From assembly GCF_003201595.1 (NCBI RefSeq), contig NZ_QJJS01000003.1:1-64000 (forward strand): 64,000 nt of DNA. The letters run 5' to 3'. This document shows positions 63,999 through 64,000 of the stretch, piece by piece. Origin of the DNA: Sphaerotilus hippei (GTDB lineage Bacteria > Pseudomonadota > Gammaproteobacteria > Burkholderiales > Burkholderiaceae_C). The notes beneath the pieces were generated by a model. That model saw only the letters and a program-made list of their open reading frames with translations. It ran no database searches and was not told where the DNA came from. The position numbers and the translations under genes are program-made. The stretch's first letter is position 1, and each line of letters starts with the position of its first letter.

Positions 63999-64000
63999 CC

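Overview
The window is about 69 % GC and almost fully coding, with genes on both strands in short operons. The gene content points to a betaproteobacterium of the Burkholderiales, plausibly in the Leptothrix/Sphaerotilus/Ideonella/Rubrivivax neighbourhood: a DctA-type transporter, DUF2917 and DUF2789 proteins, a classical porin ending in Phe, a Bpt/Aat pair, minCDE, purM next to dnaX, and glutaminyl-tRNA synthetase. The placement is an inference from gene content; no rRNA or tRNA gene was seen. The first about 160 bases are the right end of an insertion sequence (IS5-like transposase C-terminus).

Layout. 0.2-4.6 kb: DUF2789, a LysR regulator, DUF2917, a TfoX N-terminal-domain gene, dctA, riboflavin synthase. 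4.8-8.3 kb: DNA alkylation repair HEAT protein, an ArsC/YffB-like protein, queF translationally coupled to a ligase-associated-type exonuclease. 8.5-12.6 kb: carboxyl-terminal protease, MoeB/ThiF-like enzyme, LOG-family protein, arginase. 12.7-15.9 kb: three genes that look like surface-polysaccharide functions (FemAB/GNAT-like transferase, GT2 glycosyltransferase, polysaccharide deacetylase). 16.1-20.3 kb: rhlE helicase, mscS, GGDEF cyclase. 20.3-25.7 kb: S4 protein, a large bactofilin-like protein, PPK2, DUF3047 lipoprotein, a helix-hairpin-helix protein with long EP/AP repeats. 25.8-31.4 kb: ABC exporter, minCDE, rlmJ, CopD-like protein, a small conserved protein. 31.5-36.6 kb: YgiQ radical SAM protein, GNAT, Tim44-like protein, second PPK2. 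36.6-42 kb: a BtaA-like (DUF3419) plus GNAT-like two-gene operon, DUF808 protein, PilZ protein, dusC. 41.5-47.5 kb: EamA transporter, ogt, a Cys-containing secreted protein, yceI, glnS, YbjQ, Trp-rich protein. 47.6-49.7 kb: PAS-LuxR regulator divergent from scoAB, with a striking TACGTA operator between them. 50-55.1 kb: DUF1800 lipoprotein, DUF1501 Tat protein, porin. 55.2-64 kb: bpt, response regulator, hybrid-length sensor kinase, aat, purM on the minus strand, then dnaX and ybaB on the plus strand.

Most genes are housekeeping or common accessory genes. The parts that look least explained are the BtaA-like/GNAT operon, the palindromic operator between the PAS-LuxR gene and scoAB, a two-component system sitting between the two N-end-rule transferase genes, and an HhH protein with a duplicated uncharacterised N-terminal domain joined by a hexanucleotide-repeat linker. 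No CRISPR array, prophage, tRNA or rRNA was found.
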